A stretch of DNA of 64,000 nucleotides from JAUXFS01 sp963772635 (lineage in GTDB: Bacteria; Pseudomonadota; Alphaproteobacteria; Rhodospirillales; Defluviicoccaceae): the NCBI GenBank assembly GCA_963772635.1, contig CAVYYK010000026.1, forward strand, positions 1-64,000, given 5' to 3'. The notes under the pieces are model-generated. The model did not search any database. It worked only from the letters and a program-made list of their open reading frames with translations, and was not told where the DNA came from. The position numbers and the translations under genes were made by a program. Position 1 is the first letter of the stretch. Each line of letters opens with the position of its first letter. Shown here one piece after another: positions 55,836 to 64,000 of this stretch.

Positions 55836-56816
55836 TCAGGTTATTGTCACCAGGACCTTGCCGCGGGGGCGTCCGTATTGCTGGTGGTCGTGGGCGGCGG
55901 CCAGTTGGTCGAGAGGGAAGGTGCGGTCGACCCGGTGAAACAGCGCGTCGGCTTCGAGGGCGTGCTGGACGAAGCGCGCCGCGCGCTGTTTCGCCTCCTC
56001 CGGCACCTCGAAGATGGCGATCCCGCAGATCCGGATGTTCCGGTACATGTAATTCGGCCAATCGAGCGCCGGCTTCGGGTTGGAAGCGCTACCGAACGAG
56101 GCGATGGTTCCGTTCTGTGCGACGTAGCGCCAGGCCCGCCCGAGGTGCGCCCCGAGGTCGACATCGACCATCGTGCGGACACCCTTGCCGCCGGTCAGAT
56201 CGAGGGCGCTCTCCTCCAGTTGCTCCGGCGCGACCACATGGTCGGCGCCCGCGCGTACGGCATCGGCCATACGCGCGTCGTCTCCCCGGACCGTCGCGAT
56301 CACTACCGCCCCCATCCGCTTGGCCAACTGAACGGCGTAATTGCACACCGCACCGGCGGCGCCGGTGACGATGACGGTTTCGCCCTCGACCGGTCCCCCC
56401 AGCAACAGCGCGTGACAGGCGGTCAACGCCGGCACGCCGAGCGACGCGCCGTCCTCGAACGACGCATGCGGCGGCAGCGGCATCGCACGTGTCTCCCCGA
56501 TCCGGACCCGTTGCGCCGCCGCCCCGTCCCACTTCAGATGGGCGGCCTCCCAGACCCAGACCCGTTGGCCGACTCGCGACGGATCGACGCCGGCCCCGAC
56601 GCTCTCGATGATGCCGGCGGCGTCGTAGCCGGGGATCACCCTCGGAACCTTCAATGGCCCCCGCTGTCCCGCCCGCCGCTTCCAGTCGGTCGGGTTGACC
56701 CCGTGGACCTCGACCCGAACCACCACCTCGCCCGGTCCGGCAACCGGATCATCGATCTCGCCGACCCGGATCACCTCCGCCGCCGGCCCCGTCGCCTCGT
56801 ACCAAGCCGCTCTCAT
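55836..56816 (-). CDS. NADPH:quinone reductase-like MDR enzyme
   Basis: 326-residue medium-chain dehydrogenase/reductase of the zeta-crystallin/quinone oxidoreductase group. N-terminal GroES-like domain: VRVEVHGVNPTDWKRRAGQR and IPGYDAAGIIESVGAGV. The NADPH-binding loop is VIVTGAAGAVCNYAVQLAKR (GxxGxxG-type with substitutions). No zinc-binding cysteine set is apparent, as usual for this group. It may reduce quinones or alpha,beta-unsaturated carbonyls. The HxlR regulator gene lies upstream on the same strand, ending 90 bases before it. Confidence 0.88.
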   Translation of the reverse strand: MRAAWYEATGPAAEVIRVGEIDDPVAGPGEVVVRVEVHGVNPTDWKRRAGQRGPLKVPRVIPGYDAAGIIESVGAGVDPSRVGQRVWVWEAAHLKWDGAAAQRVRIGETRAMPLPPHASFEDGASLGVPALTACHALLLGGPVEGETVIVTGAAGAVCNYAVQLAKRMGAVVIATVRGDDARMADAVRAGADHVVAPEQLEESALDLTGGKGVRTMVDVDLGAHLGRAWRYVAQNGTIASFGSASNPKPALDWPNYMYRNIRICGIAIFEVPEEAKQRAARFVQHALEADALFHRVDRTFPLDQLAAAHDHQQYGRPRGKVLVTIT

Positions 56817-56906
56817 CTCCGCTCCTCCCGCGCCCGTGGCGAAACATCAAACAACAGGTCGACGGATGTGCGAAACCCCATTCGTCGTCGGCGATCGGGA
56901 AAACCG

Positions 56907-57608
56907 TTATCGTGCGGCGGTCTCCGGCCGCTGGGTCGGGATTCGCGCCAGCGGGCTCGGATTGAGCCACGCGAGCAGGCGGCTCCGCGCCGATGCCGAA
57001 CCGATCACTTCGAGCCGGTCGGTGTCGATCGCCCGAGCCAGGGTGAGATCTCCCCGCACCAGGTAGATCATGTCCGGCAGGGTGCAGGAGAGGTAAAGGT
57101 CCACGTCGAAACCGGGGTCCTCCAGGCAGAGTTCGCAGGCATCGTCGCAGTTCACGAACCACCAGATGTCTTTCCCGGGCGGCTGATCGGTAAACTGCAG
57201 CCTGACCACGGTGCGGCCGGCTCCGAAGGCCGTCGCGTCGACGCTCCTCTCCAATGACCAGATCAGCAGACCCAGGTCGATTTCGTTTTCGGCCAGTTGC
57301 CGGCGCGACCAGCGTTGTCCCCATACCCCCAGGGCCTCGACCAGCGGGATGAACTCTTCGCCCATTTTCGTCAGGTGATAGGTGGAGCCCCTACCCTTCG
57401 CGGTACCCCGCCGTTCGACGACGCCCTCGGCCTCGAGTTGCTTGAGACGGCGCGAGAGCAGTGTGGGCGACATCAGCGGCACCCCGCGCCTGAGCTCCGA
57501 GAACCGGGTCGCTCCGGCCGCCAGGTCCCGCACGATCAACGGAGTCCACCGCTCGCAGAATAACTCCGCCGCCTTCGCAACCGGGCAGAACTGTCCATAG
57601 CTCTTCAT
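56907..57608 (-). CDS. HxlR-family regulator with C-terminal SCP2-like domain
   Basis: 233 residues. HxlR winged helix: CPVAKAAELFCERWTPLIVR, FSELRRGVPLMSPTLLSRRL, GVVERRGTAKGRGSTYHLTK. The rest (VRLQFTDQPPGKDIWWFVNC, then LYLSCTLPDMIYLVRGDLTL) resembles the SCP2/lipid-binding domain fused to many such regulators, a possible ligand-sensing part. The C-x2-type cysteines there (DACELCLED) are a minor oddity. ATG 57608 fits the family start MKSYGQFCPVAKAAEL. Divergent from the methyltransferase gene, with a palindromic site between them. Confidence 0.88.
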   Translation of the reverse strand: MKSYGQFCPVAKAAELFCERWTPLIVRDLAAGATRFSELRRGVPLMSPTLLSRRLKQLEAEGVVERRGTAKGRGSTYHLTKMGEEFIPLVEALGVWGQRWSRRQLAENEIDLGLLIWSLERSVDATAFGAGRTVVRLQFTDQPPGKDIWWFVNCDDACELCLEDPGFDVDLYLSCTLPDMIYLVRGDLTLARAIDTDRLEVIGSASARSRLLAWLNPSPLARIPTQRPETAAR

Positions 57609-57658
57609 CGCGGCCTCCCGTCGAACGTGACGATAGCAGCGGCGGCTGGCTGCATGGA

Positions 57659-57675
57659 AGTACACTTTGTGGACT
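57659..57675. promoter_or_regulatory. Imperfect palindrome, candidate HxlR operator
   Basis: AGTACAC-TTT-GTGGACT at 57659-57675 is an inverted repeat with six of seven positions matching. It lies 50 bases upstream of the HxlR start and about 87 upstream of the methyltransferase, where an autoregulatory site would be expected. AGTAC-type half-sites are reported for some HxlR proteins; specific binding is unproven. Confidence 0.4.
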
Positions 57676-57761
57676 ATGCGGGCCTGCCCCCGTCGCCGCA
57701 GACTTCGAAGCACCTCGCCCCCCATGGTCGCGGGGTCGGTTTGCGTCATTGGAGGAAAGCC

Positions 57762-58562
57762 ATGGAAGCTGCACGTGAAGGTCAGGTGTCGCGGAGCGCG
57801 GCGGACGTCTACGAAGAGTTCTTCGTGCCGGCGTTGTTCGCCGAATGGGTGGAGCCGGTTGCGGATGCGGGGCGACTTGCGAACGGCCACAGGGTTCTCG
57901 ACATCGCCTGCGGAACCGGCGTCCTCGCCCGGGAGGCGTCGAGTCGGGTCTGCCCGCATGGCTCGGTTGTCGGGCTCGACCGCAACGAAGGCATGCTCGC
58001 CGTCGCACGACGCCATTCGGTCGGGATCGAATGGCGGCTGGGACGGGCCGAAGCACTGCCGTTTGCGGACGGCTGCTTCGATGCGGTGATCAGCCAGTTC
58101 GGCCTGATGTTTTTCGAGGATCGGGTCGGTGCGTTGAGAGAGATGTGGCGTGTATTGCGGCGGGGCGGGCGGATGGCCGTCGCGGTTTGGGACACCCTGG
58201 ACCACGCTCCGGGCTATGCGGCGATGACGGCTCTGCTGCAGCGATTGTTCGGCAATCCGGTCGCGGACGCGCTGCGCGCGCCTTACGCCTTGGGAGATCG
58301 CGAATCCCTGCTCAGCCTGTTTGCCGAGGCCGGGATTCCCGGCCCCGGGATCGCGACCCACGTGGGAACCGCGACGTTTCCTTCGATCGAGTCGTGGGTG
58401 CACACCGACGTCAAGGGCTGGACTCTCGCCGACCTGATCGACGACGGCCAGTACCAGACACTGCGGCGGGAAGCGGTGCGCGATCTCCAAGCCTTCGTTC
58501 GGCCGGATGGCACCGTGACCTTTCCCCACCCGGCACACATCGTCACCGCGGCGAAACCCTGA
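57762..58562 (+). CDS. Class I SAM-dependent methyltransferase
   Basis: 266-residue methyltransferase of the Methyltransf_11/25 type. Motif I is VLDIACGTGVLAREASSRV, with VVGLDRNEGMLAVA (motif II-like), FDAVISQFGLMFFEDR and REMWRVLRRGGRMAVAVWDT following. The substrate is not predictable; relatives methylate small molecules or quinone precursors. ATG 57762 is preceded by GGAGGAAAGCC. The open frame is longer upstream but unconserved. Divergent from HxlR, which may regulate it. Convergent with the CorC-type gene on the minus strand. Confidence 0.88.
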   Translation: MEAAREGQVSRSAADVYEEFFVPALFAEWVEPVADAGRLANGHRVLDIACGTGVLAREASSRVCPHGSVVGLDRNEGMLAVARRHSVGIEWRLGRAEALPFADGCFDAVISQFGLMFFEDRVGALREMWRVLRRGGRMAVAVWDTLDHAPGYAAMTALLQRLFGNPVADALRAPYALGDRESLLSLFAEAGIPGPGIATHVGTATFPSIESWVHTDVKGWTLADLIDDGQYQTLRREAVRDLQAFVRPDGTVTFPHPAHIVTAAKP

Positions 58563-58626
58563 ATGCGACGGTGCCTCGCATTTCGGAGACAGGTTCGCAT
58601 TTGGCTGGCGGAATCCCCGGCAACGA

Positions 58627-60048
58627 TCAGGTCGCCTCGCCCGATTCCGTGCTCTCACCCGCATCCAATCCATCCTTGTCTTCCACCGGTTCCGATCCCC
58701 GCTTCCAGAACGTCATTTTTATCTGGGCAACGCGGTGATTTTCCATCGTCATGACCTCGAGAGCGCAGCCCGGCAGTTCGACTCGGTCACCGACGACCGG
58801 AACCTTTGCGAGCATCTGGTAAACCAGACCGGCGAGGGTTACGTAGTCTCCCGGCGGAAAGGAGAACTCGAGCTCCTTCTCCAGATCGTCGAGACGTATG
58901 CGGCCGTCGATCAGCGTCGAGCTGCCGTCGCCGTAGTCGACATAGGGCACGGTCGGCGTATGCTCGTCCTCGTATTCGCCGACAATCTCCTCGAGCAGGT
59001 CCTCCAGCGTGATCAGTCCGTCGGTACCGCCGAACTCGTCGATGACCACCGCCATTTGCTGTCGGTTCTGCCTGAACTTCTGAAGCAGTAAGCCCGCCAT
59101 CTTCGCCCCCGGCACGATATAGGGCGGAAGCATGATCTCCGACACCGGCCGGTTGAGGGTGTCCGCGGATGGAACGTCGCCGAGGCTGTCGAGCAGTTCC
59201 TTGATGGGCAGAAAACCGACGACGTGATCGATGTCGCCGTCATAGATCGGGTAGCGAGAGTGTTTGTTCTCGCGAAATATCGCCAGCGCGCCGCCGACAG
59301 TCGTATCCATGGGCATCCCGATAATGCTCGTCCTCGGGACCATCAAATCCCGCACGACCTGCTCGTCGAGTTCGAATACCCCGCGGATCATCCGGGTCTC
59401 GTCGGGGTTCAGGATGCCTTCTTTTTCACTCGCCGCCAGGATCGTTCTCAATTCTTCCTCGGATATGGAGAAATGTCCCCCCGCCGGCCCGGCGAGATCG
59501 CGCTGGCCCAACAGCCACAACAGGCCGTTCGACGATCGGTTGAGAACCCAGATAAAGCCGAAGAACAGGCGGTAGAGAAAATTGACGATGCGCCCGACCG
59601 CGAGGCTTACCGCTTCCGCCCTGTGAAAGGCGTAAACTTTGGGGGCGAGCTCGCCACCAACGATGTGAAGAAACGAGATGATGACGAATGCGGCGATTTC
59701 GGCTGTCGTGTGCGCAAACGCATGAGCGCCTTTCGGCGGAACGAGACTGGACAGATGGACGGCGACGAAGTCGATTCCCGGCTCCATGATACCGGTGATG
59801 GTGACGATACCGACTGCACCGAGGCCGAGCGACACCAGGGTAATTCCGACCTGTGTCACCGAGTAAAACCGCTCCGGCTGATTGTGCAGTGTTTGCACGA
59901 TCATTGCGGCTTTGTTGCCCGTCTCGACGAGCTGATTGATGCGGCTGCGGCGCGCCGACGTCAGGGCAATCTCGGACCCTACGAAAAACGCGTTTCCGAT
60001 GACCAGCAGAACGACGACGACGAGGTTGAACAAGTCCTGCCATTCCAT
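58627..60048 (-). CDS. Hemolysin C/CNNM-family membrane protein
   Basis: 473 residues. An N-terminal DUF21 membrane domain of three to four helices (LFNLVVVVLLVIGNAFFVGS, AAFVIISFLHIVGGELAPKV) is followed by a CBS pair (VVRDLMVPRTSIIGMPMDTT; SRYPIYDGDIDHVVGFLPIK; QQMAVVIDEFGGTDGLITLE) and a CorC_HlyC domain (DYVTLAGLVYQMLAKVPVVG). CNNM-type proteins are linked to magnesium/cobalt efflux. This is a second CorC-related gene in the window; unlike the one at 29820 it keeps the membrane part. ATG 60048 is preceded by GAGGAGG. Confidence 0.93.
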   Translation of the reverse strand: MEWQDLFNLVVVVLLVIGNAFFVGSEIALTSARRSRINQLVETGNKAAMIVQTLHNQPERFYSVTQVGITLVSLGLGAVGIVTITGIMEPGIDFVAVHLSSLVPPKGAHAFAHTTAEIAAFVIISFLHIVGGELAPKVYAFHRAEAVSLAVGRIVNFLYRLFFGFIWVLNRSSNGLLWLLGQRDLAGPAGGHFSISEEELRTILAASEKEGILNPDETRMIRGVFELDEQVVRDLMVPRTSIIGMPMDTTVGGALAIFRENKHSRYPIYDGDIDHVVGFLPIKELLDSLGDVPSADTLNRPVSEIMLPPYIVPGAKMAGLLLQKFRQNRQQMAVVIDEFGGTDGLITLEDLLEEIVGEYEDEHTPTVPYVDYGDGSSTLIDGRIRLDDLEKELEFSFPPGDYVTLAGLVYQMLAKVPVVGDRVELPGCALEVMTMENHRVAQIKMTFWKRGSEPVEDKDGLDAGESTESGEAT

Positions 60049-60443
60049 AGTAACCTCCTCAAACGTCGCCACCCTGTATCGGTTCGACGCATTGCCTTAT
60101 CCGGGACTCGGGCGAACACGACTGCAGCCACTGTGATAACCTGTTGGTGATGTTCGGGGTTTCAGCCCCTATCCCACTTCGCCAAGCGCCTGTCCACCAG
60201 TGTAGTCTCTGATCCATCGTCCGTCGACGACGGCAATATGGAAGCCCGTGTCATCGGAACCAGGGCTGTGATCGCGCCATAACCGATTGGGGGTGATGGC
60301 TCGTTGACCCGGAGCAGGGCGGAGCCCGTGGCCTGAACGAATGGGCCGGCCCAACGCATCGGCATGTCAATTCTCGATTGATGAGGAAGCGTCACCATAT
60401 TAAGCGTCATCGACCTACATTAATGCGATTGGGAGGGAGAGGG
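60049..60443. other. Intergenic, no gene supported
   Basis: About 395 bases between the divergent CNNM-type and GFA genes. A minus-strand open frame of about 80 codons (60162-60410) has no family, a weak start context and no neighbour support. An inverted GGGG/CCCC-type stretch near 60154-60172 is short. I see no tRNA, promoter or repeat that I can defend. Confidence 0.3.
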
Positions 60444-60854
60444 ATGTCCAAGATCGAAGGCGGGTGCCTGTGCGGCAGCGTGCGCTACACCAGCGATGCG
60501 GAACCGGCGGCGATCATAAACTGCTACTGCGCGGCGTGCCGAAAGAACTCCGGTTCGACCAATTCATTCAATTTGGCGATGCCGAAAGGAACGGTGAAGG
60601 TCACCGGGGAGACGGTGACGACCTATGTCGACCACTCGGGTTCGAGCGGCAAGCCGTTCGAGCGGCATTTCTGTTCGAAATGCGGCTCGCACTTCCTCTC
60701 CGGCGGCCCGGCCTACGAGGGTCTCGAATTCATCAAGGCCGGGACGCTGGATGACCCCAACTGGGCGGTGCCGGCGGTTCATATCTGGTGCGAGGAGAAG
60801 CTCGACTGGCTGGAACTGCCCGAGGGCGCAAAGCAGGTGGCGCGGAATCCATAG
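60444..60854 (+). CDS. GFA-family glutathione-dependent protein
   Basis: 136-residue zinc-binding GFA-domain protein, related to S-(hydroxymethyl)glutathione synthase. Zinc cysteines: EGGCLCGSVRY, INCYCAACRKNSGS and FCSKCGSHF. The canonical role is formaldehyde-glutathione adduct formation, but most short members have unknown activity. GGGAGGGAGAGGG is a strong ribosome site before ATG 60444. It stands alone next to a transposase relic, so may belong to a variable region. Confidence 0.9.
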   Translation: MSKIEGGCLCGSVRYTSDAEPAAIINCYCAACRKNSGSTNSFNLAMPKGTVKVTGETVTTYVDHSGSSGKPFERHFCSKCGSHFLSGGPAYEGLEFIKAGTLDDPNWAVPAVHIWCEEKLDWLELPEGAKQVARNP

Positions 60855-60952
60855 ACGCTCCCGCTGCCGCCGGCCAACACCTGTGGTTTCGTCCGCTCGG
60901 ATTCATCGGCGCCCGTGCTGTGATGAGTCTGGGAGGTCGGCTGCCCGAGGTC

Positions 60953-61249
60953 CGCCGCCGCCGCGGGGAACGGGGCGTCTGGCAATGCCGCTTCCGGGAG
61001 CACGCGATCCGCGGCGCCGCCGACCATGCGGCGCATCCCGACGACGTCCATTCCAACCCGGCCAAGCACGGCCATGTTCCCCAGCCGTCCCAGTGGCCCT
61101 ATTCCGCCTTCCGCGCCTGCGTCGACCGCGGCCTCTATCCGCCCGAGTGGCTCGGCGCCGGGGTCGAACATCTCCCCGCCGGCGAACCGCCACCATCGCC
61201 GCCCTCCCCGCCCAGCCCCCGACCACCGCACCGCCGTAGGGTGGAATAG
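60953..61249 (+). pseudogene. REP-associated tyrosine transposase (RAYT) C-terminal relic
   Basis: The frame here reads RRRGERGVWQCRFREHAIRG, then AADHAAHPDDVHSNPAKHGH, then WPYSAFRACVDRGLYPPEWL. That is the well-known C-terminal part of IS200-like RAYT transposases (ERGVWQRRFWEH-type, then NPVKHG and W-P-Y-S-S). The catalytic HUH domain and tyrosine region are absent, so it is a truncated remnant directly after the GFA gene. Two oppositely oriented REP hairpins lie immediately downstream, the partner elements such transposases act on. Confidence 0.72.
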
Positions 61250-61265
61250 CGAAGCGTATTCCACC
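61236..61265 (+). repeat. REP-like palindrome 1
   Basis: GTAGGGTGGAATAGCGAAGC then GTATTCCACC: GGTGGAATA pairs with TATTCCACC around an 8-base loop, preceded by the GTAG tag typical of RAYT-associated REPs. Confidence 0.75.
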
Positions 61266-61337
61266 GAATGGGAACGGGGATGGCGGCTTCCACAAGATGA
61301 GTACAAGAGCGTCGGCGAACCGGGTCGATAGGCATGC

Positions 61338-61367
61338 GGCGGAATACGCTCCGCTATTCCGCCCTAC
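61338..61367 (-). repeat. REP-like palindrome 2 (inverted copy)
   Basis: GGCGGAATA and TATTCCGCC pair around CGCTCCGC, with CTAC following, i.e. the same element as that at 61236 in reverse orientation. The two form a BIME-like pair with about 70 bases between, beside the RAYT relic. Confidence 0.75.
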
Positions 61368-61549
61368 CGATCTACGGAGCCGTTCGAGCAGTAGCCCTCG
61401 TCGCCTATCTACGCACGCTCGAGCCGGCGAAGTAGGCGCGCGTCGGCGGGCGCCCTGCCGATTGAACAGCGCCGCCGGTTGTTTCCCTGCTGCGCTTCTC
61501 CTGGGGTAGACGGCTGTGGTAGACTCTACCCAAAAAGGGGGAGGCCGCG

Positions 61550-64000
61550 ATGGCACAGCACCGAGGGACATGGCCCGGTTTGCGTCGCATGGCGTGGCTG
61601 GCGGCGCTCATGATGCTGCTCGCGACGCCGGTCACGGCGCAAGCGCCGACGAGCGACGCCGAGCAGCAATGGCAGCAACTGAACGCGCAGACAGTGGCGG
61701 CGTATCGGGCCGGCGACTACGCGAAGGGCGTGGCGTCGGCGGAACAGGCCCTGCAACTGGCGCGGCAGGCGTTCGGCCCCCGCCATCCGGACACGCTGAC
61801 CAGCCTCAACAACCTGGCCTTTCTCTACCAGGCCCAGGGCCGCTACGGCGAGGCCGAGCCGCTCTACAAGGAGGCGCTGCAGGCGCGCCGCGAGACGCTC
61901 GGCCCCCGCCATCCGGACACGCTCGACAAGCCTCAACAACCTGGCCGCTCTCTACCAGGCCCAGGGCCGCTACGGCGAGGCCGAGCCGCTCTACAAGGAG
62001 GCGCTGCAGGCGCGCCGCGAGGTGCTCGGCCCCCGCCATCCGGACACGCTGACCAGCCTCAACAACCTGGCCGTTCTCTACCAGGCCCAGGGCCGCTACG
62101 GCGAGGCCGAGCCGCTCTACAAGGAGGCGCTGCAGGCGCGCCGCGAGGCGCTCGGCCCCCGCCATCCGCACACGCTCGACCAGCCTCAACAACCTGGCCT
62201 CTCTCTACCAGTCCCAGGGCCGCTACGGCGAGGCCGAGCCGCTCTACAAGGAGGCGCTGCAGGCGCGCCGCGAGACGCTCGGCCCCCGCCATCCGCGAGA
62301 CGCTGACCAGCCTCAACAACCTGGCCTTTCTCTACCAGGCCCAGGGCCGCTACGGCGAGGCCGAGCCGCTCTACAAGGAGGCGCTGCAGGCGCGCCGCGA
62401 GACGCTCGGCCCCCGCCATCCGCAGACGCTGACCAGCCTCAACAACCTGGCCTTTCTCTACCAGGCCCAGGGCCGCTACGGCGAGGCCGAGCCGCTCTAC
62501 AAGGAGGCGCTGCAGGCGCGCCGCGAGACGCTCGGCCCCCGCCATCCGGACACGCTCGACAGCCTCAACAACCTGGCCTTTCTCTACCAGGCCCAGGGCC
62601 GCTACGGCGAGGCCGAGCCGCTCTACAAGGAGGCGCTGCAGGCGAGCCGCGAGACGCTCGGCCCCCGCCATCCGGACACGCTGACGACCCAGCTCAACAT
62701 GGTGGTGCTGCTGGTCAACCAGGCCCGTCCGCAAGAAGCGGTGCGGATGCTGCAGGAGATGGAGTCGAATCTGCTCGGCCGGGTTGGCCAGGAACTCTAC
62801 AGCACGGAGGCCGGGACGGTTCGCCGCCAGCTCGTCTCCTCTCAGTCCAACTTTCAGGACGTGGTGCTGACGCTGGCGACGGCCGAGAAAAGCCCGGCGG
62901 CGGTGCGCCTCGCCGGCACGGTGATGCTGCGCTGGAAAGGGCTGCAGGGCGAGGAGGAGGCGTATCTCGCCCGCCTCGCCCACCGCTCCGATTCCCCCAG
63001 AATTCGCGCGCTGGCGAGCGAGGTCGGCGACGCTGCGCGCCGGTCTCGCCGCCGCCGCCCGGTCCGACGAACCGGAGGCTTTCGAGACGGCGCTGCGGGC
63101 GCTGGAGGCGAAGCGGCTGGCGCTGGGGCGGGTCAGCCGCGACTACAAGGATCATCTTCGGGTGCGCACCGCCAACCTCGACGATCTGCGCGCGGCGCTG
63201 CCGGCGGGTGCGGCGCTGATCGAGTTCCGCCGGTTTCGGCCGGTCGACTTCAAGACAGGGGACGCTTGGCGAGCCGCGGCTGGCGGCGCTGCTGCTCGGC
63301 GGTTTCGACGCGCCGGTGCTGACCGATCTCGGGCCGCTGGCCGACGTGCGTGCGTCCGTCGCGGCGCTGCTCGGCCCGTCGCCGGTGCAGGCGGACGAGG
63401 CCGCGGCGGCGCTGTACCGGCGGCTGTTCGCCCCGTTCGAGGGCACGCTCGCCGCGGCGAAGACGGTCTACCTCGCCCCCGACGGGCTCTTGCACCTGAT
63501 CCCGTATTCCCGGCTGAAGCTGGCCGACGGCCGCTATCTCGAACAGCGCCAGGAGGTGCGCATCCTGGAGACCGGCCGCGACCTGCTGCGCCCCGATCCC
63601 GACAAGCCCGCGCGCGGCCTGCTGGCGCTCGGCGGCATCGACTTCGGTGCCGCGGCCACCGCCGCAGGGACGCCGGACAGCGCGTATCTTGTCGCCGCCG
63701 GCAGCCCGGATCTGCCGGGTGCGGTCACCCGCGCCGCGGCGAGCTTCGGCAGCTTCGGGCCGCTCGAGGCGAGCGGCGAGGAAGCGACCCGGCTGAAGGA
63801 ATGGTACCGGCGATATCGCAAGGACGAACCGGCCGAGGCCTGGCTCGGCGCCGACGCCGGCGAGGCGCGGCTGAAGGCGCTGACCTCGCCGCCCAGGGTG
63901 CTGCATCTCGCCACCCACGGCTTTTATCTGCCCGGCGAGTCGCCGGAGCCGATGCTGCTCTCCGGCGTGGCGCTCGCCGGCGCCAACCGCGCGCTTGCCG
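61550..64000 (+). pseudogene. Exported TPR-CHAT protease-like protein, frameshifted, cut by window end
   Basis: Signal peptide (MAWLAALMMLLATPVTAQA) followed by tetratricopeptide repeats of 42 residues (LTSLNNLAFLYQAQGRYGEA and so on) and a CHAT domain. CHAT domains are caspase-like; the catalytic histidine lies in VLHLATHGFYL near 63910, and the cysteine would be beyond 64000. The reading frame shifts three times inside the repeats (near 61928, 62181, 62296, summing to three bases), once near 63030 and once at the GGGG run 63258-63261. Restored frames read RAGLAAAARSDEPEAFETAL, then KTG-TLGEPRLAALLLGGFD. GGGGGAG precedes ATG 61550, and a 13-base palindrome (61518-61530) lies before it. Because it is exported, a phage-defence role like cytoplasmic CHAT proteins is less likely. 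Confidence 0.75.
61796..62680 (+). repeat. Seven near-identical 126-bp tandem repeats (TPR units)
   Basis: Units start at 61796, 61922, 62049, 62175, 62303, 62429 and 62555, so their lengths are 126, 127, 126, 128, 126, 126 and 126. Each encodes a 42-residue TPR of the kinesin-light-chain type. They differ at only a few bases, indicating recent expansion or homogenisation. The odd units carry hybrid junctions (ctcgaccagcc from ctgaccagcc and ctcgacagcc). Confidence 0.9.

Noticed and set aside
60162..60410. Possible minus-strand gene between the CNNM and GFA genes
   Set aside because: About 80 codons, no ribosome site of note, no recognisable domain.
61796..62680. CRISPR-like tandem repeats
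   Set aside because: Units are contiguous, 126 bp, without spacers, and encode TPR motifs.

Overview
The window looks like a piece of an alphaproteobacterial chromosome, most likely from the Rhodospirillales or a close relative. The evidence is the pairing of a Ros/MucR-type regulator with an Irr-type Fur protein, the housekeeping order miaB-phoH-ybeY-corC-lnt-HTH-metK-trmB-rimP-nusA-ylxR-infB-rbfA-truB-rpsO-pnp, glnD followed by murJ, and high GC with frequent GTG/TTG starts. No rRNA, tRNA or CRISPR array was found.

Layout. 1-2.5 kb is a less GC-rich accessory segment: two decayed minus-strand genes of unknown function, then a nucleotidyltransferase/HEPN toxin-antitoxin pair whose first gene carries a frameshift. 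2.5-9.9 kb (minus strand) is an operon led by a small XRE regulator and encoding a hydrogenase-4-like membrane complex (HyfB,C,E,F,G,I). Its large subunit lacks the cysteines that hold the NiFe site, so it resembles the energy-converting-hydrogenase-related (Ehr) complexes rather than a true hydrogenase; hyfB is frameshifted. 10-14 kb holds an EamA transporter, pyrophosphatase, a macrodomain protein, a CoA-transferase resembling 2-methylfumaryl-CoA isomerase, and a small glycine-rich protein. 14-25.5 kb carries mutS, glnD, murJ, trpS, nfuA, rutE, a D-Ala-D-Ala dipeptidase, tsaB and rimI. 25.5-44.6 kb is the conserved information-processing block, running from a TusA-like protein and MucR through fur, miaB, the ybeY-lnt envelope/ribosome genes and metK to the nusA-infB-pnp superoperon, with a promoter and attenuator-like hairpin before rimP.

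44.9-49.5 kb holds a nitronate-monooxygenase-like protein with an added four-cysteine tail, then irr, a rubrerythrin, a GlpC-like Fe-S protein and a DUF3501 protein. A good match to the Irr box (ICE) precedes the rubrerythrin, suggesting an iron- or peroxide-controlled module. 51.4-55 kb is a second redox module: a 2OG-oxygenase, then a minus-strand Rrf2-GrxD-beta-carbonic anhydrase-small protein-zinc finger series, divergent from a cysteine-rich MarR regulator; the two regulators share an overlapping promoter region with three copies of one 8-bp motif. 55-60.9 kb contains an orphan ParA, a quinone-reductase-like enzyme, an HxlR regulator divergent from a methyltransferase, a CorC/CNNM-type membrane protein and a GFA-family protein. 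60.9-64 kb has a relic of a REP-associated transposase with two inverted REP hairpins, then an exported TPR-CHAT protein with seven near-identical 126-bp repeats and several frameshifts, cut by the window end.

Frameshifts are confined to the accessory parts (0-2 kb, hyfB, 52.5 kb, 61.9-63.3 kb) and about half lie in short homopolymers. The ~40 kb between 10 and 52 kb shows none. Real decay and base-calling error both remain possible.
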